DNA from: JAJDOD01 sp050299835
GTDB lineage: Bacteria > Pseudomonadota > Alphaproteobacteria > Rhodobacterales > Rhodobacteraceae
Direction of reading: 5' to 3'
Length of the DNA: 64,000 bases
Assembly: GCA_050299835.1 (NCBI GenBank)
Contig: JBNKWP010000013.1
Location: forward strand, 1 to 64,000
The position numbers and the translations under genes were made by a program. The notes beneath the pieces are model-generated. The model worked only from the letters and a program-made list of their open reading frames with translations, made no database searches and was not told the DNA's origin. This document shows positions 1 to 8,457 of this stretch, in pieces (the first letter of the stretch is position 1; the number at the start of each line of letters is the position of its first letter).

Positions 1-77
1 TGATCTCTTCATCGTCTGTCTCCTCAGTTGGAGAACAGGCTAACCTCAAAGCGGGGACTTTTCAGGGGAGCAGGGCA
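1..77 (-). mobile_element. End of an IS3-family-like insertion sequence, cut by window edge
   Basis: On the minus strand, a terminal segment with a TG start at about 77 is followed by a leader and an ATG at 12..10 that opens with the residues MKRS. That beginning is typical of the OrfA transposase of IS3-family elements, and a ribosome-binding sequence (GAGGAGA) precedes it. The element interrupts an IS30 transposase reading frame exactly here, which supports this being an element end. Only 77 bases are visible, so the family assignment is an inference from the start of OrfA and the boundary; the rest lies left of the window. Confidence 0.5.
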
Positions 78-739
78 ATAGACACCGCATCCTTGACCTG
101 GCCCAGCCCGTTGCGTTTCAAGCTGGCATGTCTGGAGCGGCGGATCGTGCGCCTGGCACGCAGATGGTCCAGGAGTTCTTTCTTCAGCACACCACGCGCC
201 CGGATATACAGGCTTCGATAGATCGTCTCCTGCGACACCTGCTTGTTCACCTCTCCTGGAAAGCTGCGGTTGAGCCAGCCCGCGATCTGTTCCGGTGACC
301 ATTTGCGGCGGAGCTTTGCAGATACTGCGCGGCTCAAGAATGGGTGGCAAGCCAGCTTGCAGGGCTTCGGTCGACGGGCGCGATCCCATGCCGCCTGATC
401 CGAAGCCGCTGCCCGATAGGCGGTGCGCCCGCCATTGCGGCGCACCTCGCGACTGATCGTCGAGGGCGCACGACCCAACTGATGCGCAATCGACCGAAGA
501 GAAATGTTGAGATTGAGCGCCCGTGATATCTCTTCGCGCTCCACAAGGCTCAGCGCCTTTTTGCTTCGCCGTCGATCAGGCGGACGGATGCCGCCCGTCG
601 GAGAGATAACTGAAAACACCGACGAAGATTGCCGATCAAACACCCGGCCGATCGAACTCATCGACGCCCCGCGCTGCCATCGATCCCAAATCTCGGCACG
701 TTGAGCGGCTGAGTAGTAAATGCCGCAGCGATACTTCAT
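62..739 (-). pseudogene. IS30-family transposase, C-terminal catalytic core missing
   Basis: The frame encodes the N-terminal half of an IS30-type transposase: an opening YYSAAQRAEIWDRWQRG segment, a helix-turn-helix (SLRSIAHQLGRAPSTISREV), then the WSPEQIAGWL and SQETIYRSLY motifs that precede the DDE core. Full-length proteins are about 320-380 residues; this one stops after about 225, and the DDE domain is absent. The last residues before the stop come from the end of the IS3-like element, so the true transposase sequence ends near 78. An ATG at 739 is preferred over an upstream GTG at 748. It should be inactive as a transposase. Confidence 0.82.
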
Positions 740-786
740 CCTGAACACTCCATCTTTGCCTAAAGACTAAAGTGTTGCGGCGATCA
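78..786 (-). mobile_element. Partial IS30-family insertion sequence
   Basis: This is the remaining part of the IS30 element that carries the truncated transposase. The 5' end of the element should lie just upstream of the gene, in the segment around 760-786 that contains CAACACTTTAG on the minus strand, similar to the CAACACTTT ends seen in IS30 elements. The other end is missing from the window because the IS3-like element entered the transposase gene. The outer boundary is approximate. Confidence 0.5.
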
Positions 787-1238
787 GTTGAGGGCGCCGT
801 TTTTACCGGACATTCGCGGTAAGTGGGGCCGACGAGCGACACAGTAACATGGCTGCTGATGTTGCGACTTGGCGTCCGCAAAAAAAGCGCCGAAACGCTT
901 CGCAGACCCGGGACTTGTTCCGCGGCGCACTCCCAACACACTTCACCGTTGCCACGAAGCGGAAGTTCGATGGTTGTGAGACAACAAACCAATAACCAGT
1001 AAGGTTCCGACTGAGAACTTCGGCAGGCAAAGCCGTAAAAGACTTGCGCAATGGCTGCATGGCATGTGCCTGAACAGTCCCAGAGGCGTGAATTTCCCAT
1101 ACGCCGCGCTACATCGATCTTGACGCGTATTTGCCTCCTACACATGGTTCGCGCAGCGGATGTCCAAGTAGATTTTGGGCTTAGGAAATCCTTCCTCTGC
1201 AAATTTTGTCGTTGGCAGGCCGTTTCTTCAAAACCCTA
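787..1238. other. Intergenic stretch without a recognisable gene
   Basis: About 450 bases between the IS30 remnant and the sulfotransferase-like gene. Frames here are short, mutually overlapping and show no protein-like motif. It may hold the promoter of the downstream gene, but I see no clear -35/-10 pair. The composition is AT-richer than the housekeeping regions, like the rest of the left-hand accessory segment. Confidence 0.5.
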
Positions 1239-2282
1239 ATGGACAAGATTGAAGTGACAAAACGAACAGTGCTTTTCATCATAGGAATGCACCGAAGTGC
1301 GACCAGCGCGCTGGCGGGCGCTGTAATTCGCGCCGGTCTAGCAGGGCCCATCCACCCCATTCCCGCGGCGGTCGATAACCGCCGCGGCACGTTCGAGGCG
1401 CTTGAGGTTGTCAACTTAAATGACAAGTTGCTTAGCCGCATGCAAAGGCAGTGGTTCCACTGCAGGAAGATGCCTCCGATCGAATTCAAGGAGAGTCGAT
1501 CTGTTGCCGAGAGGATCCTCGTTCAGGAATTTCCTTCGTCATCTTACATCGTCGTAAAGGATCCACGGATCAGCCTGCTTCTGCCGTTCTGGCTCGAAGC
1601 CGCGCGCTGCGCGGGGATGCGACCCGTGGTCGCCGTCGCGATCCGTGCACCCCAAGAGGTGGCGCAGTCACTTCTTTGGCGAGACGGTATCCCGCGCGAC
1701 CATGCCATCGCGTGTTGGGCGCGTTACATGCTGGAGGCCGAGCGATCCAGCCGCAACGTGCCACGCGCCTTCGTTGATGCTGCCGAATTTGTGGCCGATC
1801 CAGAACAGGCAACCATCAACGTCCTTAGACACCTCGGCATTGCGGGCGCTGCGGTCGATGTAAACCGTATATCGGCGTTCGTGGACGCAAAGCTTCTGAA
1901 TCGCGGCAGTTCAGGAGATGCGCCTGTGCCATCCGAAGCAGATGAGGTCGCATGCATTTTTTCGCGATTTGCCCGTGGAAGTGAAACCGCCGCTGATTGC
2001 GGTCGGCTCGACGAATTACGACAGCATCTCGATGCACAGGGCGATGATTTGGACGCCCGTATCGACCGAGATCACTGGGCGGCCCGCCGCAGGAAAAGGC
2101 CGCTGTCTACGAGGATCGGATTTCAGCCGGACGGCCTTCCTCGCGCGTGGTTGCGCGCGATCCTGTTCCGGGGCGGACAGACGCACCCGCGCCGAATCTT
2201 TCGCCGCGTGGTTATGAAGAAGAACGGAGCGCTAAGGCCTGCCTTCCACCGCTGGATCGCGACTCATCAGCCAATGAACTGA
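1239..2282 (+). CDS. Sulfotransferase family protein (putative)
   Basis: 347 residues. Near the N terminus the protein has a P-loop-like 5'-phosphosulfate-binding motif, GMHRSATS (residues 16-23), where the family usually has GMHRSGTS. A VKDPR segment further on fits the 3'-phosphate-binding region. It would transfer sulfate from PAPS to a glycan or other acceptor, consistent with its place beside glycosyltransferase genes. A TTG 33 bases upstream is in frame, but the ATG at 1239 places the P-loop at the usual distance. The gene converges on the GT2 gene and the two overlap by 71 bases at their 3' ends; the Arg-rich tail after about residue 280 is not family-like and may be eroded. The substrate is unknown. 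Confidence 0.65.
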   Translation: MDKIEVTKRTVLFIIGMHRSATSALAGAVIRAGLAGPIHPIPAAVDNRRGTFEALEVVNLNDKLLSRMQRQWFHCRKMPPIEFKESRSVAERILVQEFPSSSYIVVKDPRISLLLPFWLEAARCAGMRPVVAVAIRAPQEVAQSLLWRDGIPRDHAIACWARYMLEAERSSRNVPRAFVDAAEFVADPEQATINVLRHLGIAGAAVDVNRISAFVDAKLLNRGSSGDAPVPSEADEVACIFSRFARGSETAADCGRLDELRQHLDAQGDDLDARIDRDHWAARRRKRPLSTRIGFQPDGLPRAWLRAILFRGGQTHPRRIFRRVVMKKNGALRPAFHRWIATHQPMN

Positions 2283-3183
2283 GGAGCGCGCGGGCCACGA
2301 AACCCGCAACCTGTGGACGGACGTCGCGGAGCCGTCGGCGGCTGGAATCGCGCTCATCCGCCAAGACGTTCCAGGTGCCTTGCAGCGAGAGTAGCCAGAG
2401 TGCGTATTCGGTCAGGATAGTCTCGCTTTCGGCGAGGCAAAACCGGTCTTCTGCCTCGCGAAGTGCGATAGCCAAACACGCCAGGTTGTCCGCGAGCATT
2501 ACCGATTTTTCATTTGTCGGGCGGCCCACTAGGTCTCGGCTGAGCCCGGTCGGGCCGGTGTTCTTGATGTATCTGATGCCTTCTATCGAGATCGAATTCC
2601 CGTAGATCAGTTGCTCCAGCGCAAAGAGTGTATTCGAGAACTGTCCATCCGAACGCCGCGTTCGCAGCTGTGGCTTGTGCGGAAGCGCCGCTCGGCGGAT
2701 GAGGCCTCGCCAGCCGAGTTCGGCCGTATGTGGCCCACGCCGTATGAATTCCAGAACCCGCTTAAACGGTGTGCCGCAAATGGAGCCGGTCTTAGCAATT
2801 TCGCCAACTCTTACCGTCCCGCGATGCTCGGTCTCGCCATGCGCAACGACCGCGCAAGGGTTGTCTTCCAGCGCCCTTACTGCAATTCCAAGGAAGTCGG
2901 GCGAAAGACCGTCGTCATGTGCCAGGATCAGGAAATACGGCGTGTCGACCGATGCGAGGAGCGTGTTTACGTTGCCCACCCAGCCCATGCGTTGCGGATG
3001 CTTGACGATCTCTATGTCAAGTCCGTCAAAGGAAACGTCCGGCGGCGTGTAGTCCGGCGCGTGGTCGTACCCGATGCGGACTTTGAAAGCTTTGAAGTCC
3101 TGCTGCGCTAGCGTGCCAATTGTATCGACGATACGATCTGGCCGATAGGCTGGGACAATCACAGTCACAGGACTGGTGGTCAT
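2212..3183 (-). CDS. Glycosyltransferase family 2 protein
   Basis: 323 residues. The start VTVIVPAYRPDRI, followed by TLAQQDF, is the nucleotide-sugar-binding entry of GT-A fold family 2 enzymes. The AHDDGLSPDF segment supplies the DxD-like metal-binding acidic pair near residues 91-100. It likely adds one sugar to a surface polysaccharide or lipid-linked oligosaccharide in the cytoplasm. The ATG overlaps the stop of the upstream FAD oxidoreductase gene by four bases, indicating translational coupling in one operon. The 3' end overlaps the converging sulfotransferase gene. Donor and acceptor cannot be told from sequence. Confidence 0.8.
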   Translation of the reverse strand: MTTSPVTVIVPAYRPDRIVDTIGTLAQQDFKAFKVRIGYDHAPDYTPPDVSFDGLDIEIVKHPQRMGWVGNVNTLLASVDTPYFLILAHDDGLSPDFLGIAVRALEDNPCAVVAHGETEHRGTVRVGEIAKTGSICGTPFKRVLEFIRRGPHTAELGWRGLIRRAALPHKPQLRTRRSDGQFSNTLFALEQLIYGNSISIEGIRYIKNTGPTGLSRDLVGRPTNEKSVMLADNLACLAIALREAEDRFCLAESETILTEYALWLLSLQGTWNVLADERDSSRRRLRDVRPQVAGFVARALLSSLADESRSSGGRQALALRSSS

Positions 3184-4382
3184 GCTGTGACCTCCGCTTC
3201 GAGACGATCCAGCACCAGCTGCGCTGCCCGCTCGGCGAAGAGCGGTGCGGTTGTCAGCTTGCCCGCGTCCACACTGATGAGGCCGGGTTTAATTTCCGTT
3301 GCGAATGCCGCGCTGCGGTCGTGAAGGGGGCTCGTCGTCTTGTATATGTCGCCCTCGCCCCTTGCCACGACATATCCTCCCTGGATCCAGGCATCCGGGT
3401 CGGGATCGCCAAGAATGTCTGCTGACAGACCGAGCCCTTCGAGCGTGCGCCTCAGCATGTTGGCCCGGTCGAAATCGGGTCTTGGCGGAGGCAACCCGTC
3501 GTCTGATCGGGCGATCATGTTGCTCGGGTACCAGCTTAGATAGGCATCTCCGTTGCCGTATGGCGTAACGTCGCCAAAGCCACCGAGGATGCGGGTTGAG
3601 GGCGTAATGTCCGTCAATTGGCGCCGATCACGGGCAAAAACAGCCGCCTTCCATCGGATCGAGGTGGGTTCAACGCTGCCGAACCGCCGGTCGATCCGGC
3701 TTCGGCCTTCCCAGAGTGCGTTAAGGACTATGCGTCCTCGCAAGGCCGTGCCATGCGCAAAGTTCATACTCCAACCGCCTTGCCGATCCTCGACGGAGTC
3801 GATTTCGCCTTTAACGACCGGAATGCGGCGCTCATGCACGGCCCGCGCAATGCGATCTGCGAGAACGCGCGCGCAGAGGGCACGCTCCGGCGTCGACCAT
3901 GCGGCATCTACGTTCGCCTGGCGGGTGGCGGCGGCTGCGGTTTCGGGATCGAGCCTCCTGAGCCGAGTATCTTTCGCGCCAAATGAAAGCCACGGATTTT
4001 GCCGGATGGCGTTCTCCACCAAGGCATGCACCTTTTGTGTGCGTTCCCAGAGCACTTCGGAAGAGAAGATGGAATTTCTGTCGACCAGATAGGTGATGCG
4101 GGAAGTAAAAAGCTCGTCCTCGAGCTTCCCGCCGACGATTCGTTCGACAAGGGGCAAGAAGACAGCTGCTCCGGCCAGCATGAGTTCTGCTGTGCGGATA
4201 TCCACGGTCCCGACATACGTGTACCCGAAATGGATTTTGCCTTCGTTCCAGCGGCTTGCCCCCTGCATGACCTCGCCGTGCCGATCGACTATCATCACGT
4301 CGATCCCGCGATCTTTCAGCAAGCATGCGGCGACACAACCTGTGAGGCCACCGCCGGCGATCAGAACCTGAGCATCGTCCAT
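3180..4382 (-). CDS. FAD-dependent oxidoreductase in a glycan cluster
   Basis: 400 residues. The N terminus has a Rossmann dinucleotide-binding motif, GGGLTG (10-15), followed by a beta strand ending in VDRH, typical of FAD enzymes of the D-amino-acid-oxidase/GlcD-like type. Next comes a NEGKIHFGY segment, a signature I associate with FAD oxidoreductases found in polysaccharide loci. No signal peptide is seen, so it is cytoplasmic. It sits between two glycosyltransferase-type genes with a 4-base overlap downstream and a 15-base gap upstream. It may oxidise a sugar or an amino sugar used by the cluster; the substrate is not identifiable. Confidence 0.7.
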   Translation of the reverse strand: MDDAQVLIAGGGLTGCVAACLLKDRGIDVMIVDRHGEVMQGASRWNEGKIHFGYTYVGTVDIRTAELMLAGAAVFLPLVERIVGGKLEDELFTSRITYLVDRNSIFSSEVLWERTQKVHALVENAIRQNPWLSFGAKDTRLRRLDPETAAAATRQANVDAAWSTPERALCARVLADRIARAVHERRIPVVKGEIDSVEDRQGGWSMNFAHGTALRGRIVLNALWEGRSRIDRRFGSVEPTSIRWKAAVFARDRRQLTDITPSTRILGGFGDVTPYGNGDAYLSWYPSNMIARSDDGLPPPRPDFDRANMLRRTLEGLGLSADILGDPDPDAWIQGGYVVARGEGDIYKTTSPLHDRSAAFATEIKPGLISVDAGKLTTAPLFAERAAQLVLDRLEAEVTA

Positions 4383-4397
4383 TGTATCTTCCGCTAG

Positions 4398-5222
4398 CTA
4401 GGACCTGTACACGGCAGAGTTCGCCTTCGCGATCTGACGGTCGATTGTTCTGTTACCGCTCGCCATGAGCGCGCCGTTCCCATCCACCCGCCCGTGGTAG
4501 TGCAGCGCTGCCGGCGAGGTGCGGATGACACTGGCCCTCACGTGGGTTGGACAATTGTGCCTCGCAGTAAGCGATACCACCTCAATACGTTCCTCAACGA
4601 TCGCGAGAAAGAGTGAAACCTGGTCGATATGAACCATCCAATCCTCAAGGAGGCAAGCCCGCTCAAGCAACCAGCGCGCGCGCGCCTCCCACCGCTCCGC
4701 CAATTTGGGGGCGATGTGCTGTCCGAAGACAAGCACACCACCGTTCGCGTTGCCGAGATACGAGCTTCGCCAAGGTCTCGCGCCGATCCGGACCTTGCGC
4801 GCACGTGGCAAATCAGTCTCCCGCAGCACTCTATCGAGAATCCGCGTGGGCGGGTTGGCGCGATCCACCGGCTTAGCCGATATGGCATTGTCCCGGTGTG
4901 GAAAAGTTCTTGGATCCTCCAGAAATGCCACGTCGCAGTCGCTGAGAACCACTGGACCCGTTCCTTCGCGCAATGCTTGTCGCAGCCCCGCGATCTTGTT
5001 GCAGTGTGGGCTGCGTGGATCGAATGACGGAACAACCGCTGTCCTCATTCCTGCTTGGCAGAGCGGCTGAGCCCAGTCGGGCGGCGATGATGCGCCCGCA
5101 AAGACGGTCAGCAGATTGTCGGCAGGCACCCCGGCGAGCGAAGTGAGGCAGACGAACCAGCGCTCGACTTCCGACCGGAACTTTGGCCCGGTGTCTGCGA
5201 CGCAGACGATACTTCCGGTCAC
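4398..5222 (-). CDS. Glycosyltransferase-like protein of unknown specificity
   Basis: 274 residues. No family name can be given with certainty, but the layout is that of a GT-A nucleotide-sugar enzyme: a beta-strand start, SDCDVAFLEDP around residues 93-103 (a DxD metal-binding motif), NANGGVLVF near 160, and a HIDQVSLFLAI segment near 200, seen in enzymes that act on surface glycans. A histidine near the C terminus (HYHGR) could bind metal or phosphate. The ATG overlaps the stop of the upstream RgpF-like gene by four bases, so the two are probably translated together. Confidence 0.6.
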   Translation of the reverse strand: MTGSIVCVADTGPKFRSEVERWFVCLTSLAGVPADNLLTVFAGASSPPDWAQPLCQAGMRTAVVPSFDPRSPHCNKIAGLRQALREGTGPVVLSDCDVAFLEDPRTFPHRDNAISAKPVDRANPPTRILDRVLRETDLPRARKVRIGARPWRSSYLGNANGGVLVFGQHIAPKLAERWEARARWLLERACLLEDWMVHIDQVSLFLAIVEERIEVVSLTARHNCPTHVRASVIRTSPAALHYHGRVDGNGALMASGNRTIDRQIAKANSAVYRS

Positions 5223-6346
5223 GCGGCCTCAGCCTTCCGCAGGTCGGCATTGCCGCTATCGACCTCCGCGCTTGCCTGGAGTTCGGCGGCCATCACCGGA
5301 TCGACGCCCTGCAGGCGACCTTCAAGGATTGCCTTGGCTATCCGCTGCCGGGCGAGTCGATACAGCATTTCGTCGTTCTTCTTCACGAATGCGGCAGACC
5401 GCAGGTACTCCAGACAAAGTAAGGGGGAAGACCCGATCATGTTCTTCGTCTCTGAAACTTCCAGAATCAGTTCCCGCATCTCGTCGGTATTGGCGTACCC
5501 ACCAGAAAGCAACCGGTGTCGCCTTTCCGCGTGTCGGCGGGAAAGGCAGACCATCTCTTCCACAGCCCTTTTCATGCGATCCGCGGGCAGTCGGTTTACG
5601 ACATCCTCGAACCGGTAGTCGTTGAGGTGTGCTCCGCAGGCCAGGCCGGAGGCGAACAGGCGTCGAGAAAGCTCCCGTTCTCCACGGCGCATCGTAATTT
5701 CCTTGTTCGAACTCATTCGGTACTCCTTCCAAAAACGTTCGAAAGCCGCGTGGGTTAGCGCGGTGTTTCGGAATAATAGGAAGTAGGACCCGAGGATCGG
5801 GTGGCCGCGCTTACTTGACTTTCGGCTGATGAGCCTCTCGCCAAAGGCCTGCGCTGCGCATATATCAAGAGGCATAGCCTCCATTTCACGAAGCGGGTCG
5901 GCCCCGGTAAAAAGGGGAAACCAAACACTGTCGTTCATCAACAGAAGTGCCTCCAAAGTCTCCAGTCGGTCCGACAGGCTGAGGATTGCCTCCCGGTATG
6001 CGCCGAAATCGTACCCGAAATTAGGCCGCTCAACGACATTGCATGCCACTGAAGTAAGACGCTGCCGTTCTTCCGCGGCCAGAGGCGCGTTCGAGACGAC
6101 GATGGTCTCGTATCCGCATCGGGCGAGATACCGGATGGAAGCGAATGTACTCTCAGCTACTCCTGCAGGTTGATAGAGTACGTAGATTGCGATTTTTCGA
6201 CATATCGGCAGTTCGTTTCCAAATTCGGAAAGCACCTGAGACTTGCGTCGACGCCATCGCGCAGCTGCCTCGAAGGGAGCGATAACAACTCCCTCGGCGT
6301 GCTGGGCTATCCGTCGCGCTTCGCGCCGCATCTTCCATGACTTCAT
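5219..6346 (-). CDS. Rhamnan synthesis protein F (RgpF) family protein
   Basis: 375 residues from the ATG at 6346, chosen because residues upstream of it are not protein-like. The central region has the RgpF-type signature RPNFGYDFGAY, followed by LLLMNDSVWFPL and, later, HPILGSYFLLFR. This family takes part in rhamnose-containing or other cell-surface polysaccharide synthesis, as a glycosyltransferase or associated factor in the cytoplasm. It is the first gene of the minus-strand operon running to the GT2 gene; its stop overlaps the next start by four bases. The role fits capsule or O-antigen formation. Confidence 0.78.
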   Translation of the reverse strand: MKSWKMRREARRIAQHAEGVVIAPFEAAARWRRRKSQVLSEFGNELPICRKIAIYVLYQPAGVAESTFASIRYLARCGYETIVVSNAPLAAEERQRLTSVACNVVERPNFGYDFGAYREAILSLSDRLETLEALLLMNDSVWFPLFTGADPLREMEAMPLDICAAQAFGERLISRKSSKRGHPILGSYFLLFRNTALTHAAFERFWKEYRMSSNKEITMRRGERELSRRLFASGLACGAHLNDYRFEDVVNRLPADRMKRAVEEMVCLSRRHAERRHRLLSGGYANTDEMRELILEVSETKNMIGSSPLLCLEYLRSAAFVKKNDEMLYRLARQRIAKAILEGRLQGVDPVMAAELQASAEVDSGNADLRKAEAA

Positions 6347-7067
6347 CTGCGCGCTCCCGGACGCGTCACTTTGGTCAGCACCCAATATTGTCGCGAGTCG
6401 GCAGGGAGAGTCACCCCCAGATGATAGGTCAATTCTAGTCCCATGACCGAAGAATTGAACCTGCCAGGCTAACATGGGAATTCAGCTTCGATCTTGGTGG
6501 CAATTGCCGCTCAGGATGGAACACGCCTGAGACACCGGACCAGGTGTTTCCTGATCCTCCAGTGCGACAAGAACGCAATCCACGTCCGTCGCTGTTCCGG
6601 CTTGTCTGAATGATGCGGGCGCACTCAAAAACCAAGGGCATTCCCTTCGCCAGGATCAAGGCAATGGGCTGGACTCCACAAAGTGACAACGGCAGTTTCG
6701 TCCGCACAGCGGACGTTCGGACGCGTCGCAGCGAACGACCGGTTTCCGCCCAATACGACCCATGTCGCAGACGCGGCATCGGTCTCGATGGGTAGGGGCA
6801 AATATTTGGACCCCAGTCGTTTCTAGGCGTCTGCCACTGAATTCGATGGCAACACGCGGCTTGCCCTGAATACTGTTTTCTTTCAGCCATTTAAAAAGCT
6901 GAACACCGAAAAGTGGCAGTCATGAGGTCCAGAGAGTATCGGCCCGAAGAGACTGCTTTCGAGCCTCCTGGTGATCGCGCCAGTGCTCAGCCCGTCCCGC
7001 ATAACCCTCGAATACAACGAAAAAATCAGCCACACGTGGATGGGGAGAACGCTTTCTCATGGGCATG
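6347..7067. other. Intergenic stretch, probably degenerate
   Basis: About 720 bases between the start of the glycan operon and the 3' end of tRNA-Ser. I find no intact gene. On the minus strand, about 6832-6903 reads like a protein fragment (it contains a KWLKENSIQGKPR segment), but it has no start and soon loses its frame. The first 46 codons after the tRNA 3' end (minus strand, about 6920-7066) are also open. These may be remnants of an element once inserted at the tRNA; no integrase motif could be recognised. The operon promoter should lie near 6350-6500. Confidence 0.45.
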
Positions 7068-7157
7068 TGGCGGAGACGAAGGGATTCGAACCCTCGAGAC
7101 GGTTTCCCGTCTACTCCCTTAGCAGGGGAGCGCCTTCGACCACTCGGCCACGTCTCC
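7068..7157 (-). tRNA. tRNA-Ser (anticodon GCU)
   Basis: A 90-base class II tRNA on the minus strand. The acceptor stem is GGAGACG/CGTCTCC with discriminator G, and the 3' CCA is encoded. The D-arm begins with TGGCCGAGTGG, the anticodon stem-loop is CTCCC-CTGCTAA-GGGAG with anticodon GCT, a long variable arm follows, and the T-loop is GGTTCGAATCC. It reads the serine codons AGC and AGU. Its 3' end faces the AT-rich glycan cluster, a common arrangement where a genomic island has integrated at a tRNA gene. Confidence 0.95.
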
Positions 7158-7255
7158 GCCGGTGGGTCTAGCGGAGCGGGGTGGCGGGCGCAACACCTTT
7201 GGCGTGCGGTGGGGTTAAGCGGAGGTTGCCGGAGCGGGCGGGCGGAGTCGTACAC

Positions 7256-7295
7256 TTTTGTACCACTTTCAGAGGGGGCTCTGACCGTTTTGTAC
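7256..7295 (+). repeat. Paired TTTTGTAC motif, copy 1
   Basis: Two TTTTGTAC octamers (7256-7263 and 7288-7295) are separated by exactly 24 bases. The spacer shares TTTC, GGGGC and ACCG at the same offsets with the second copy at 26211-26250. It lies in the 376-base gap between tRNA-Ser and the uncharacterised gene at 7534, which otherwise holds only the 86-bp repeat. The function is unknown; the fixed spacing suggests a protein-binding site or part of a small element. Confidence 0.6.
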
Positions 7296-7441
7296 CATGT
7301 GCCGTGCGCTGTGGTTGCGGAGAGGTTAATCACTTCATTTGGTGGGGGTGGCGGGATGTCGGGAGTGGGTGGTGTGGGATGGATAGGGTGTCGGGCGGGG
7401 GCGGGTTCGCCGTTGTTCTGCACCGCATGAGGGTCGTTACA

Positions 7442-7527
7442 GTGCCGGGGTGAACCCCGGCCTACGGTTGACCATCAGCGTGGTCGCTCGTTTGCGGGCG
7501 GGATGGTGCGCTGGACGCGCACCCTAC
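7442..7527 (+). repeat. 86-bp intergenic palindromic repeat, copy A
   Basis: This unit matches 8372-8457 at 80 of 86 positions by eye. It contains two hairpins: GCCGGGGTGAACCCCGGC at the left and GGTGCGCTGGACGCGCACC at the right, ending in ACCCTAC. The edge CGCACCCTAC is shared with the element at 28224-28286. The structure resembles REP/BIME-type elements. It ends six bases before the stop codon of the minus-strand gene at 7534. Confidence 0.8.
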
Positions 7528-7533
7528 GGTCGG

Positions 7534-8271
7534 TCACTCGCGGGATCGGATATAGTGCAGCCGGTCGTCTTCATAGATCGCGCAAGACTGTCCTTCGTGG
7601 TCGCAGGTATAGAGGTGCGCGTTGTCGAGTTCTCGTTTTTCGAAGACCGATACCGGGTCAATGTCGAGGTTTTCGAGGATCTCATAGAGAACCGCGCGGT
7701 TCATCTTGTCCTCCCGGCGCCGGCTCTTGAAGTGCGCGGGGTTTTCGAAGGACTGCATTAACCCGCGTTTGTAGAAATTCGTTCCGTCAAAGTTCTTTGT
7801 ATAGCTGACATCCCTAATTTCCTTCCCGTCCTCATAGAATCTGAAGCCATGTGCAGCGAAGCCACTGTCTTCGGCGTCTATAATTGGTGAACCCACAGTC
7901 TTCGACCAGATCGCAATCTGCGGTTCCGCAAGCCAATTCTGCAGAAAGAAGTAGATCGGCGAATACGAGTGATCGGCCTCCACGAATGTCCACTCAGGAT
8001 GGCAACGAACGGTGGAAACCCGAGCAAAACCCCGGACGCGGAAGGTGCCGAGAGACACCTTATGTCGCTCATCCGTCATGCTTCCCGTTGCGTCAGGCCC
8101 GAGTATCAATTCGATATGGGTCGAACGGCCGGTCACCTCGTAATTTTCAATTCCTTCTTTGCTGGTGACCGCTGCCATTTCTCCCCTGAAGCGCGGCAAG
8201 ACTTTCTCCATCGGAGCCTTGACGAACAGGCCGTCGAGCCAGAGGAACGGGGGTTTGAATTCGTCTTTCAT
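7534..8271 (-). CDS. Hypothetical protein, bracketed by repeats
   Basis: 245 residues; I do not recognise the family. There is no signal peptide, membrane segment or known catalytic motif. The sequence is mixed and acidic-aromatic, with a Lys/Arg stretch (KSRRREDK) near 187 and a tail rich in Tyr, Asp and Glu. It looks like a cytoplasmic globular protein. The gene stands alone, is less GC-rich than the conserved genes to its right, and is flanked on both sides by near-identical 86-bp repeats in the same orientation. This suggests an acquired or mobile single-gene cassette. The start at 8271 is the first ATG of a long uninterrupted frame. Confidence 0.7.
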   Translation of the reverse strand: MKDEFKPPFLWLDGLFVKAPMEKVLPRFRGEMAAVTSKEGIENYEVTGRSTHIELILGPDATGSMTDERHKVSLGTFRVRGFARVSTVRCHPEWTFVEADHSYSPIYFFLQNWLAEPQIAIWSKTVGSPIIDAEDSGFAAHGFRFYEDGKEIRDVSYTKNFDGTNFYKRGLMQSFENPAHFKSRRREDKMNRAVLYEILENLDIDPVSVFEKRELDNAHLYTCDHEGQSCAIYEDDRLHYIRSRE

Positions 8272-8371
8272 GGCGGGTTTTGTCGCCGATGACCTGGTTG
8301 GCTGTCAATCCGGGGGAGTTGGGGTGTTGCGCTTGTGACATGCGTAGCCCGGTTGATTGTGGCCTTGGGCC

Positions 8372-8457
8372 GTGCCGGGGTGAACCCCGCCCTAAGGTTG
8401 ACCATCAGCGTGGTCGCTCGGTTGCGGGCGCAATGGTGCGCTGGAAGCGCACCCTAC
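8372..8457 (+). repeat. 86-bp intergenic palindromic repeat, copy B
   Basis: This is the second copy of the unit at 7442-7527, in the same orientation, with six mismatches. Its right edge ACCCTAC overlaps the 3' end of the DUF3179 gene, so that the minus-strand TAG stop codon (8454-8456) lies within the repeat. The two copies bracket the uncharacterised gene 7534-8271. Confidence 0.8.

Noticed and set aside
6435..7067. Possible integrase remnant next to tRNA-Ser
   Set aside because: Short open stretches exist, but no tyrosine-recombinase motif (R-H-R-Y) is visible. I keep only the note that the area may be degenerate.
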